Of a stretch of 64,000 nucleotides of DNA, positions 46,301-54,890 are shown in pieces (within the stretch, counting starts at the first letter, position 1; each line of letters starts with the position of its first letter). The translations under genes and the position numbers were made by a program. The stretch covers positions 20,918,945 to 20,982,944 of the forward strand of contig OV884059.1 in NCBI GenBank assembly GCA_930367215.1. Direction: 5' to 3'. Source of the stretch: Pollenia angustigena. Taxonomy: Eukaryota; Arthropoda; Insecta; Diptera; Polleniidae. The notes under the pieces are model-generated. The model was not told the DNA's origin, searched no databases, and saw only the letters and a program-made list of their open reading frames with translations.

Positions 46301-47977
46301 GGAGTTATTTCATATGAAATAACTCCCTAAAATAAATAATGAAATAAGTCCCTAAAAAAATGAAATAAGTCCCCAAAAAACGTTGTTGTTGTTTCCTGTA
46401 TATTTTTTTGGGGAGTAATTTCATTTTTTTTGGGGAGTTATTTCGTGGGGAGTTATTTCATGCCGCCCTTGTTTAATTTTGTTTTAATAAAAAATTTGTT
46501 TGTTTCAATAAAAAAAATATTTATTTTTGAGAAGGGGGGTGCACTTGCCCACCCCAGAATAACAGTCTAGCTACGTTTATGTGTACAGATCAACTTTGTA
46601 CGTTTGGCTGGCTAGTATTCCACAATATTCTTTATTTCTAGATTGCAGTCGATTGGGTCGACCGCTGGTCAAACCAGTAGACTTAAATACGTCTAAAATC
46701 GTAACGAATTATAATACTGTGAGTCCTGTAACAATGTTTTGTAACTTTGGTAAGAACTTCTCGCATCGAAAATATATGAAACAAAATATTGCATCGTTTC
46801 TCGAAAAGAGAGAGAAAAAAAGTGTATCTATAACTCATGTCGAAAACTATTCAAAAAGATTACGTCGTTACGTTATAAATGTCACTATATTCCACTCGAA
46901 TCCGATGTTAAATTTTAGACGTTGAGAGCGCCAGTTTCACATATCGTTGAAGGCAACCAAAATTTACTAAAATTGAAATAGTTTTAACGACGGCGGCGAA
47001 AATACTACCGAAGGCTACACCAAATAAAATTAAAGTGCGACTTAAATGTTTGTTGTTGACAAAATGGTCTTAAAAACATTCGTAGATTTTGTCAGAAATG
47101 TTAAAAGCAAAATAATTTAACAATGAAAAAATCTGCCAAGAACAAAATACTAAGATAGTACCTCTTCCGTGTTATTATTCATTGCAATTTTAATTTATTT
47201 TTTAGCGTTTAAAATTTTTCACACCCCGTTTTTATTCGTAAGTTTATTTGACAGTTCAAAGCTGGAAATTTCTCACAAATATTTAAAAGACACACTTTAA
47301 CTGTAAATTGGCGAGTAATTTCCTTACGTGACAGCTAATACTCGCAAAAAATGTTACAGGCGCAGTTAAGTGAGAAAAACAGTTGTTTGTTTCAATTGTT
47401 GGCATTTTTGTTTAATTTCTCACATATCAGTCGAAAAGGCACTGGTTTTATAAATATTGCTTCATGAAGATATTCCATATAGTAAAACCCACTCCTAAAA
47501 TATTCTTACTCTCGGTGTAGGGTATAAAAAATTCGGTACAGCCGAGTATAGCGTTTTTTATACAACCTATGTATAGTTCCTTCGCATTTAGTGAAATTGG
47601 CAGTTAATCTCTTTGTTATCGTTTATAATCAAAGTTATAATACGATTTTTTTTTAAATGTAAAAATGTGCTGGGTTTTTAACCGGAAATTTAAAAAATAA
47701 AAAGTTAGGATGGTTTTGTTGTTGTTAATTAGATTCCTTATTGCTTTGCAGATTTGAAGCAACTGATTCAACGGGCGGTACATGTGACGATGGTGAAATT
47801 TGTATTGGTGGTTATGCTCGTACTGTTTATACAGTCAAACGTTTACTGGAAGAACACAAAGATACGAATCCGCTCTATTTAAATGCTGGTGATAGTTTCC
47901 AAGGTACCTTGTGGTATAATATTGGACGCTGGAATGTGACAAGTCAATTTTTAAATATGTTGCCAGCTGATGCGATG
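34366..47977 (+). CDS. Secreted 5'-nucleotidase family protein (first two coding exons)
   Basis: Exon 1 is 34366-34490 and exon 2 is 47752-47977, joined through an AG|A arginine codon, giving 117 residues. The ATG follows GCAAA and opens a hydrophobic signal peptide (residues about 7-20, FEFVLFCLTLVGSS). Next comes LTIVHINDFHARFE, the first metal-binding motif of the family (Asp38, His40). Exon 2 has GGYARTVYTVKRLL and LYLNAGDSFQGTLWYN, where Asp89 matches the bridging metal ligand. The family hydrolyses extracellular nucleotides and includes insect ecto-5'-nucleotidases and salivary apyrases. The two cannot be told apart from this part. The expected GNHEFD exon was not found up to 64000. Intron 1 is 13.3 kb and made mostly of transposons. 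Confidence 0.9.
35345..36660 (+). pseudogene. jockey-type LINE fragment with hAT MITE inside
   Basis: Broken reverse transcriptase reading: AGVPQGSILGPLLYNLY at about 35410, then, in a shifted frame, FADDTVYVTA at about 35466. After a disrupted stretch comes a 64-codon run with HINELEAWLENWKVKVKCAH and VKYLGIHTDRGLT. A further piece, NIPNIQDDLLQ, is cut by the hAT MITE 36212-36617. This order matches the C-terminal half of the RT ORF of jockey-clade non-LTR elements, which copy their RNA into nicked target DNA. Many frameshifts and stops, clearly dead. 5'-truncated. Confidence 0.85.
36212..36617. mobile_element. hAT MITE inside the LINE fragment
   Basis: Ends CAGCGTTAGCGTTGG and CCAGCGGTAACGCTG with exact 8-bp TSD GCTACAGT (36204-36211, 36618-36625). 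AAAAGTACC/AAAAGTAGC words repeat inside. A fragment of the family is at 27945-28050. Confidence 0.9.
37233..39422 (+). mobile_element. hAT element with decayed transposase
   Basis: Ends CAGGCGCGGATTCAG and the inverse of CAGGCGCGGATCCAG, then G-rich/C-rich stretches (GGGGGGGAAAT). The direct repeat ACTTAGG flanks both sides (37226-37232, 39423-39429), 7 bp of the expected 8. It carries the transposase relic at 37625-39230. Confidence 0.9.
37625..39230 (+). pseudogene. hAT transposase relic
   Basis: Pieces in order on one strand: YSIIFDERTDLSRKSQISLS and GLDLKNCLGIGTDGCPLMSA (RNase H-like catalytic region; the Asp of IFDERTD is the likely first catalytic residue), LCETRWVDRHDSALHF (conserved C-x-x-RW block) at about 38436-38480, LIMCLEEKRNRAEEQF at about 38710, and NATGERSFPTLRRIKTWLRS (C-terminal hAT dimerisation domain) at about 39125. 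Between 38119 and 38436 lies unrelated sequence, perhaps an insertion. Several stops and frameshifts, so inactive. The family cuts and pastes DNA with 8-bp duplications. Confidence 0.9.
39922..40069. mobile_element. Palindromic PIF/Harbinger-like MITE
   Basis: Arms GTGCCAATTTACACGTTGC and near-inverse, flanked by TAA on both sides. Centre GAGAGAGAGTGAGAGAG. Related to 17153-17414 by its inner arm. Confidence 0.82.
40495..40732. mobile_element. MITE with GGCAAATTATGGCAGTCG ends, copy 2
   Basis: Same inverted arms as 23930-24165. At 40754-40775 a scrap of the CAAGGCGAATT family (GAATTCGCCTTGG) follows. Confidence 0.8.
41051..41276 (+). pseudogene. hAT transposase C-terminal fragment
   Basis: An open stretch reads PISSASFERSFSAMRSIKTW followed by LRSEICQERFSNLAVSLL, the hAT dimerisation domain of a family different from 37625-39230. 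The preceding 80 bases may belong to it. No element ends were found. Confidence 0.8.
41465..42660 (-). pseudogene. Tc1/mariner-type transposase, broken
   Basis: Read on the minus strand from about 42555, the blocks in order are: MEEYTIVQRDKVIQVYYENG, NRLNVRTIGKIVQKFWQTGS, STSTRRRAQQLHLSRLSLKK, YKVQLTQELKPLDHSKRR, NKPNFHIWANDNPRV, a region at 41750-42000 that reads only with frameshifts, and VYVDKPATIQELKDEIIRHI near the end. This is the layout of insect transposases with an N-terminal DUF4817-type helix-turn-helix followed by a DDE_3 domain. They move DNA into TA sites. At least three frameshifts or stops make it inactive. The outer ends match 28358-28722 (TAAATTTTAAGGGCCG; TTCACATTCAACATGT). 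Confidence 0.88.
42748..43190. repeat. Diverged ~155-bp tandem repeat, split by a LINE
   Basis: Starts with TTTTTATACCCACACCACAA, a motif also at 63877. Blocks of AGGACCACGAGG...GAGAT, TTTCTTCCT and ACCGATTTTAATGAAAT recur at about 42970 and 43095, and again at about 44620-44690 after the LINE. So the LINE 43196-44590 inserted into this repeat. A short similar start lies at 35205. Confidence 0.65.
43196..44590 (+). pseudogene. 5'-truncated jockey-type LINE, RT relic
   Basis: The first frame (43202-43396) has TDVIYTDFSKAFDKVNHNHL, RT motif A with its catalytic Asp. After a frameshift, SGVPQGSHLGPLLFLLFIND and FADDVKIF follow (the catalytic ADD at 43498-43506). An in-frame TGA at 43519 and then a 220-codon run (43600-44262) complete the thumb and C-terminal region (VHLGILLDVKLNFIQHI, SLVRPIMEYGSIIWDPHY, FLLFCLRDRY). 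The tail after the stop ends in TAAATAAATAAATA at about 44576. Non-LTR elements of the jockey group have this order. One frameshift and one stop make it inactive, though it is much younger than 35345-36660. Confidence 0.9.
44690..45215 (+). pseudogene. Probable Penelope-like retroelement 3' fragment
   Basis: An open stretch at about 44706-44935 reads INRIINSVRRQKRIS...FASLTYVPVLTRVIKKI, like the linker after the RT in Penelope-like elements. The 3' flank holds ATCCTGAAGATGAACG and TTAGTTCGAAATATA, resembling the conserved CTGAAGATG...CGAAA tail of such elements. No RT motif remains, so the call rests on two weak similarities. Confidence 0.5.
45232..46466. repeat. 1.2-kb imperfect palindrome with TGAAATAAGTCCCCA motif
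   Basis: Outer arms GCATGAAATAACTCCCC and inverse, then a second arm pair around the G run (45433-45446) and C run (46142-46152): GTGCTTTTTTACCATGGGAG and inverse. Between them, GGCCATGATGGC/GCCATCATGGCC words and more inverted blocks. The word GAAATAAGTCCCCA occurs many times on both arms. No ORF of interest and no clear TSD. It may be a fold-back transposon. Confidence 0.85.
46475..47751. other. Rest of nucleotidase intron 1
   Basis: Contains a 114-codon open frame at 46581-46925 without recognisable similarity. At 47515-47570 there is a fly-type dispersed motif (TTCGGTACAGCCGAGTATA). The end of the intron has a normal TTGCTTTGCAG acceptor. Confidence 0.5.
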
Positions 47978-48758
47978 GTAAGATTTATTTAAACTTATAC
48001 CCCCTTATTTATAAAAAATAAAACAAATTTATAAAGTATTGTAGTTATTAATAATTAGTATTGTGGTTATTTTGTTGAACTATTTATGGTTTTTAAATTT
48101 ATAAAAGTTTAAATTAACAAGTAAGAGTGGATATATTCGGCTATCCCGAATCTTATAAACCCTTCACTATGCACAGTATGAAAAAGAGCGACAAAAATAG
48201 TTAGATAAAGATATCATCTTGAAATTTACACAGTATATTTCTGAAAATATAAAAACGATATGGGTCATTCTACGATAAGAGGTTACCTGATATTATGAAT
48301 GGCGGCGTAATAAAAATATTTAAAATTATGATTTTTTTTCAATATAATCGTAATTAATCAGGAAGTTTGAATGCATGTTTAATAATGGCCAGTCAAGTTA
48401 TCTACTTTTTCCGGTATTTCAAATAACCAGGGGAGATACTCTACACAGGGTAAAGACATGACGACCAGGATAAGATACCTTACTTTAAGCGGAAGGATAA
48501 ATTGAAAACAAACCTTATTTTCGTAAGAATCAACTTTAATTATTCAATATTTGATGATAGTTTAAAACAAAAAAAATTTTGGATAACTCCATAGAGTATT
48601 TTTTTATGTTACTTAAAAACAAAAATTCTTAACATCTGCTTACATAAACGTAGTCGAAAAAAAGCTAATTATTTCATTTCCTTCGTTTACAAGCTGGCAT
48701 GCCTTCTCTTTAACTGCTTGAGAACAATACTGAGAAGATACTTTATTAGTGGTTCGTC
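47978..48758. other. Start of nucleotidase intron 2
   Basis: Begins GTAAGA. From about 48118, AACAAGTAAGAGTGG, TATTCGGCTATCCCGAAT and CTTATAAACCC form a dispersed fly repeat whose motif recurs at 30890, 47540, 50930 and 63370. The remainder is unassigned. Confidence 0.5.
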
Positions 48759-49188
48759 TTAAGATTCTCTTTCAGGCCCATATACATAATCAACATTAAG
48801 GCGCGGTTTGGTTTTCATGAAAGCAAAATCCAAGGTGCAGACCACAAAATGATTGTATACTTCAAGATCACAGAAACAGCTTAAGCTCTTCATTGTCAAT
48901 TTATTGGGGCATCCAGTAATTTGTTGGACCTTCATAGTGGCTGAGAAGCTTTTAGAACTTTTTTTATTAAGTCCCTCTTCTTTCTTTAAAATGTCTTCGT
49001 CATCAATTACATTTGGACAGCGATGAATTGTCATTCCCAGCTCCAACAAGTCTATCAGTAGTCCTTTTGCACGTCGCACCTACTCCATCAGGCGCGCCCT
49101 TGCCGTGACCGGCTTCGTGGTAATTCCACGTGAATTTTACTTTATTTAGGTAAAGTTCTTGCAATTTGGTTGCCAGTGCATAAAACAT
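48759..49188 (-). pseudogene. Relic of a transposon-like protein with HGKG-DGVG-KR motif
   Basis: Two overlapping minus-strand frames (49188-49003 and 49079-48759) give TWNYHEAGHGKGAPDGVGAT, CKRTTDRLV and then NVIDDEDILKKEEGLNKK. The HGKG...DGVG...KR block is a pattern I recall from large uncharacterised multicopy protein families in insects and cnidarians, likely transposases. A frameshift near 49010-49070 breaks it. No N-terminal part or element ends were found. Confidence 0.5.
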
Positions 49189-50787
49189 AAAAAACGAATA
49201 TTGGATTTAATTAAAAAGTTGGTTAGCACGATTTTGTATAAATCTTGAATGTCAGAACGTTAATATGGCAACTAAAGAAAGAACTTGACTACCTTCTATT
49301 ATTGTATAATGCAACATATGTATGTTAGTAGTATAAAACTAACTTAAACCAAAATTCACATTAAATAAGGCATACATACATTTTTGAAGCGTTAAAAAAA
49401 ACTAAGAATTAATTTCTCAATTCCTTATCTACCCTGGACGCAAAATCTTTACCCTGGCATCTGATGAAGCAGGGGAAATACGGCAGGGGAGAGATGTTTT
49501 CCTTAAAAGACTAGCATAATCGGAAAAATATGTATTGTAACGAAAAATCAAACTAACACAGTAAATTATACTGAAATTAAAATAAATCAATATTATAAAC
49601 AAACTTTAACCACAAATAACAAGTGAATAAAACTCTCCAGTGGAGATACATTAATCACTGACACGTGCGAGTAACCCGAGTGTTTTGGTCGAATGATTGG
49701 CCCAATAGGAACACGCTAGTGGCTCGCGCGACTTTTATTGTTAAATTCACTTCAAAACAAATATTCTGCTATTTAAATTTGCAGCGTCAACGCATTTTAG
49801 CGGCATTTTTAAACGATCGAAAAATGTGTAGGGGAAGAGACTTAAAATACGAGGGACAAAAAATATGTAATTTTTTTCAATAAAATTTGAAAGTATTTTG
49901 AAAGTTTTTTTAAATGATAACCATTGTTATTTAAACTACTTTATGTAATAACTAACGATTAAATATTTTATGAATTAGTAATGTGGTAAATTTCAAATAT
50001 TTTGTTACAGAATACTAAAGGGACAGGCCAGGGTAGATACTTTTTTCTTAGTTAACCTGAAGTTATGACTAAACTAAGGTAATTTAGGTATTGCAATTTA
50101 TTGGTAAAAAAGTATACTGTATTTATTATTAAACGCGTTTGATATTTCCGCAAATTTAAAAATTATATATGATTTTTTAATGCAGCCGTCGATAGTACGT
50201 ACCTATTAACGTAGAATCACCCATATACTGATAAAATGGCCGCGGCCTAGGGGCGAATTTGTCGATTACAGAAGCGATGATGTGATAGACACGAGTAAGA
50301 TAGTAATGCACACCATCTGAACTACAACCTAGTGCACTTTTTCGAATGCATTGCCGCATTTTTGGAGTGAACGCCTACCACTTGAACACAAAGTAAGCGG
50401 GATAGTGAAGTGTTCATTCAAGTCTATACACAATCTCGCTTACTTCGTGGGCAAGTGGAAGGCGTCTTGCACACAACTTCGCACACATTGTAAGCAGGCA
50501 GTAAGTAGACAGACCAGACTTTCGTTATGAATGGAAAAAATATATGTTTTACTCGCGATAAATTTTTAGATTGTTCCTTATTAAAAATAAACTACTTAAC
50601 AAAGTAGCAAATGAAAAATAACGGGACCCATACAGAATTTATCAGAACACTTCCGTCACACACTTTGTAAGCTAGAATTCATTGAACACGAAGTGATACA
50701 CACTTCATTGAAGAGATGTGATGTGGTATGCAAAGTTCGCCGCTGGGACCTTTACCCATTGGTTCTAAGTTATGTACTATTTGTAAC
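49189..50787. other. Intron DNA with scattered inverted repeats
   Basis: TATCTACCCTGG at 49427 and CCAGGGTAGATA at 50028 are inverted. GAACGCCTACCACTTG at 50370 and an inverse near 50448-50472 form a fold-back. No gene seen. Confidence 0.5.
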
Positions 50788-51973
50788 CAGTGTTGCCAAC
50801 TTTTTGAGAGGAAAAAGCACTTTAAAATTAACAAAAAGCACTAAAAAGCACTATTTCGAGCAAAAAAAAGCGTAAAAAAGCACTAAGCCATTTTTACAAT
50901 TTAATTGAACACAAAACAAGTTGCATTCGGCTGTGCCGAATATAATATACCTCCAAAATTTAAAAAAAGGCGGCGACGTTGATGGTGACTATTTTCATTT
51001 AAGATTTAATAATCACCCCTATCGTGAATAAAAATTCCTTGGGAGTTTTTTCACTTTTTCCATTTTGCCTATGTTAATTTAATTGTAAAAACGGGAAAAG
51101 GGAAAAAACTATGTTCAATAAAAATAATATCTTCCAAATCATTTGGAGTTTAAATTGGTCATAAAACAGTTTTAAAGTAATACAGTGCGAGCTCGATTTT
51201 TGTAACTCAAAAAAATCTGGCCTGTTACAATTACCAAAAATTTGCAATGACCGGCCATTGTTTATAAAACTTAAGGACAGCATATATTTCAATAAACATA
51301 CTTATATCTTATCGTTTAAATAAATCTAAGTTAAAATCGTGCAAAGTTTAAAAAAACAACTTTTAACATATGTAAGCTTCTGAATAAAGAACACACATAA
51401 GGTGTAAAATAGAAAAACATGTATGTTTGCATTCTGATACTTAGTCAAACCTTTTTTCAATAGCACTAGAGGTAGAAGTGCCTAACACATGGAAAACTAA
51501 AGCGCATGAAAAATGGCAGGTTACACAACGCTCGTTAAAAAAGTTTTTTCTGTCAGCTGCTTTAATTTATTTAACACTTTGTATATACCAAGCTACGGCT
51601 CTTTTTTTGTTTTTAAAAGTCTTTGCGTTTTTTTTTTTTTTTTTTTTTTTACGGTTTCCGACTGCATGTTTTTAGCAATTGTTAATATTTTCCAAGCCAT
51701 ATTCTATTTTTGAAACAGTGTCTACATGTGTCTACAAAATGTTTACCGAAATTCATCATTTTTGAGAACGATTACTTAACATGTTGTCAACCCTAAAAAG
51801 TGCAACGTTTCGTAAAATTTCCAAATTACTAGGAAGCTTAGCTCTAACCTCATAAATAAAGTTTTTGGTGAAACGAATGTAACTTTCTTTTATCACTTTT
51901 TTTATCATTTAAAATCTTAAAATCTTTATAAGCATTCTCAAAATTATACCCCAAATTGCAAAGTTCAACTAAG

Positions 51974-53570
51974 AGCGGGTTTTTTACTTAGAGTTTAAGC
52001 CAGGATCAATAGTAAGATTTGTTAATCTTATAATAAAATTGATCTAGCCTTAATCCTCTGTGGCGTTTTTGAGTGAAAGATTAAAGCTTTTAGCATTGCC
52101 ATATGAATTGACAAAACTTTTATGTATAAGTATGGCAGTTTAAAACAAATACCAAAAATTGTCATCAAATTACTGTTCTTAACGTACAAAAGAAGAAGAA
52201 AAGGCGAGAATTTTGTATTGTGTTATAAATATTATATATTTATAAATAGATATTTATTCTTATTTGACCTTTATTTTATAATAACTTTTAATTACACAGG
52301 CCAACACTCAATTTGCTTCTTTGAATTTATCAACTGATTCTAGTTAATTTTGGTGCGCTGAATTCAAATCTGTAATCAGTTTGTCTCTATCAGCTCTAGT
52401 TTTCATGATATAGCTTATTTGTGTTTTTAAAAAAGATGATGTGACTGAAATGCGAATATCTTCAAAAATTGTAATCAGATTATGCATTTCTTTCTTTTTA
52501 GTAAAAGGTTATAAAATTTCTAAAATAACCATGGATTGCTTGTGAAGATTGGTTAAGAAATGACAGAATTACAATGGACAAAAGTTCAAGCTTCATTGAA
52601 AATTTTATGATTTTGTTCAATTTTGTTCAATTTTGTTCTTTTCAATTTATTTTTTTTTAACCAATGATTTAAAAATCCTAATGTTTTATCGCATACGACA
52701 TTAGATTATTTTAATATGAACATTTTGAGCTCAACAAGACATAGATTGGTACAAAAATGACAAAGCTACAGAAGATTTAGTAAGTTAACCCACAGAGAAA
52801 TTCAATAATTTCAAGCAATTTTTAATATTTATTGTTACTAAAAATTTAGCTTTGTATATTTATTTGTTGAGGGTTAATTCAATTAATCTTCTGTAGCTTT
52901 GTCATTTTTGCACAGAAATTAGTCTCGTTGGGCGCAAAATGTTCGTAGCAAAATAAACTAATGTCCCATGTAATAAAACAATAAACTTTTCAGTTGTTTT
53001 ATTTTAAAAAAATAACTTCAAAAGAACAAAATTGCAAAAAATCATAAAATTTTTCATACATTTTCAGATTTTGTCCACTGTAACTCTGTCATTTCTTGAC
53101 CAATGTTTACAAGCGACCCATGGTTATCTTAAAAATTTTATAACCTTTCACTAGAAAAAAAGAATTACATAATCCCTTTAAAATTCTTGAAGATATTTGC
53201 ATTTCAGTCACATCATCTTTTTTAAAAACACAAATAAGCTATATCATGAAAACTAGAGCTGATAGAGACAAACTGATTACAGATTTGAATTCAGCGCACC
53301 AAAATTAACTAGAATCAGTTGATAAATTCAAATTTTGTCGGGCTGTGTTATTTAAGCTTGAGGGTGGAATATTTAATAAAACTTTAAATAAAAAATAAAT
53401 AATAAAAAATATTTCCTTTTATAAGCTGTTCGTACTTTTGAAAGTTCTGTCGCAAGTTTAAAGCGCCAACTTTGGGCGTTTAAACTTGGAAGCAAAATGA
53501 AATAGTCGACTACCCAAAAACGAATTTCAAAGATTAGTTCTAATTTAATCGCTGATCTTTATGTCAAAAA
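51974..53570. mobile_element. MITE with AGAGCGGGTTTTTTAC ends in hAT copy B
   Basis: Absent from copies A and C, where CTAAATCATCC-like sequence is uninterrupted. Here the site is split with TA at both edges. Ends AGAGCGGGTTTTTTAC and the inverse of AGAGCCAGTTTTTGAC. Encloses the fold-back 52320-53332. Confidence 0.72.
52320..53332. repeat. 1-kb fold-back with ~480-bp arms
   Basis: The arms 52320-52800 and 52857-53332 are reverse complements with scattered differences, from TTTGAATTTATCAACTGATT at the outside to AATCTTCTGTAGCTTTGTCA near the centre. The loop is about 55 bp. Transcribed, it would form a long hairpin. Confidence 0.9.
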
Positions 53571-54390
53571 CTGGCTCTATATCATCCTCTATATAATCGT
53601 AGTTTTAAAAAATTGTAGAAAAAAAGTAAAAGTTGTAAAAAGCACTAAAGGCACTAACGAAAAATTGAAAAAGCACCAAGTTAGTGCTTTTTTTTAGTTT
53701 GGCACTATGGATACAATTTTGTCGTTTTGAGGCATCAAAAAGCACCATAAATAGTGCCAAAAGCACTAAGTTGGCATCACTGTTTGTAACGTCAGTTTGT
53801 TCTCTTTTGTTTTTCTAACGACACATTGTCTTTTGTTTTTGTAACCAGCTATGCCAACTTAGTGCTTTTGGCACTATTTATGGCGCTTTTTGATGCCTCA
53901 AAACGCCAAAATTTTATCTTTAGTGCCAAACTAAGAAAAAGCACTAACTTGGTGCGTTTTCAATTTTTTGTTAGTGCCTTTAGTGCTTTTTACAATTTTT
54001 ATTGTTTTTCTACAATTTTTTACAATTACTTATATAGAGGATGATTTAGATGAGCTTTGCTATTTGGGGTACAATTTTGAGAAGGCCTGTAAAGATTATA
54101 AGATTTCAAATGATAAAAAAGTGATAAATGTAAGTTGTATTCGTTTTACCAATAATTTTATTTACGAAGTTAGAGCTAGGAAATTTTACAAAACGTTGCA
54201 CTATTAAGAGTTGACAACATATTAAGTAATCGTAGTAAAAACGATGTATTTGTTTTAGGTAAACTTTTTTTTTTAAGATTTTGACACCGTTTAAAAAATA
54301 GAAAATGGCTTGGAAAATATTAGGAATTGTGAATGGAAAAATAAACAACGAACATATCTTTTTTGGATAGAAGTCAACCAACCATTTTAA

Positions 54391-54740
54391 TTGTCCAATT
54401 TTGTATTAAGAATTTCAAGTTTTCAATACTCTAACGCGGGTGTTGAAAGAAAATTTAGTTCGATGAACTACAGTAAATCCAAAATCGGAAACCGATTATC
54501 CTTAAACTCTGTTAATTCAATTCTTCACGTTATATGTGGACTTCGTCGACATAATTCATGCTGTTATGATTACACTCAACCATATAATGTCTGTAGAGAT
54601 CTTTCTTCCAATGAACCATAGAAAAATTCAAAATAAATATTACTATAAAACTGTTTTATGGCTTAATTCAAACTCAGCCGATGATGATCCAAATGATTTG
54701 GATGATATTATTTTTTTGAAGATAATAATATATAATTAAA
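54391..54740 (+). pseudogene. hAT transposase C-terminal relic of copy C
   Basis: Reads FQYSNAGVERKFSSMNYSKS, then IGNRLSLNSVNSILHVICGL, the hAT dimerisation domain. An acidic tail in another frame (SADDDPNDLDDIIFLK) follows. This shows the family is hAT and fixes the coding strand. The rest of the transposase is deleted. Confidence 0.85.
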
Positions 54741-54890
54741 AGTATATTCAATGTATACATTAAACAATGTTTATATACAAATTATAAAATATTTTTTAAT
54801 TAATTTTAAATGAAAATGGTCCCACATCAACGCCGCACACTGGGGATTTTTGTATGGAGGTGAGGAAAAAAGTATATTTTTCAAAAAATA

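Larger units (their letters stand above)
50788..53782 (-). mobile_element. hAT element, CAGTGTTGCCAACTT family, copy B
   Basis: Ends CAGTGTTGCCAACTT and AAGTTGGCATCACTG with exact 8-bp TSD TTTGTAAC (50780-50787, 53783-53790). Colinear with copy A except for insertions in each. Contains the MITE 51974-53570. Only scraps of transposase remain. Confidence 0.92.

Noticed and set aside
46581..46925. 114-codon open frame in intron 1 of the nucleotidase
   Set aside because: No recognisable domain, no splice context, and normal composition for noncoding DNA here. Kept only as a note.
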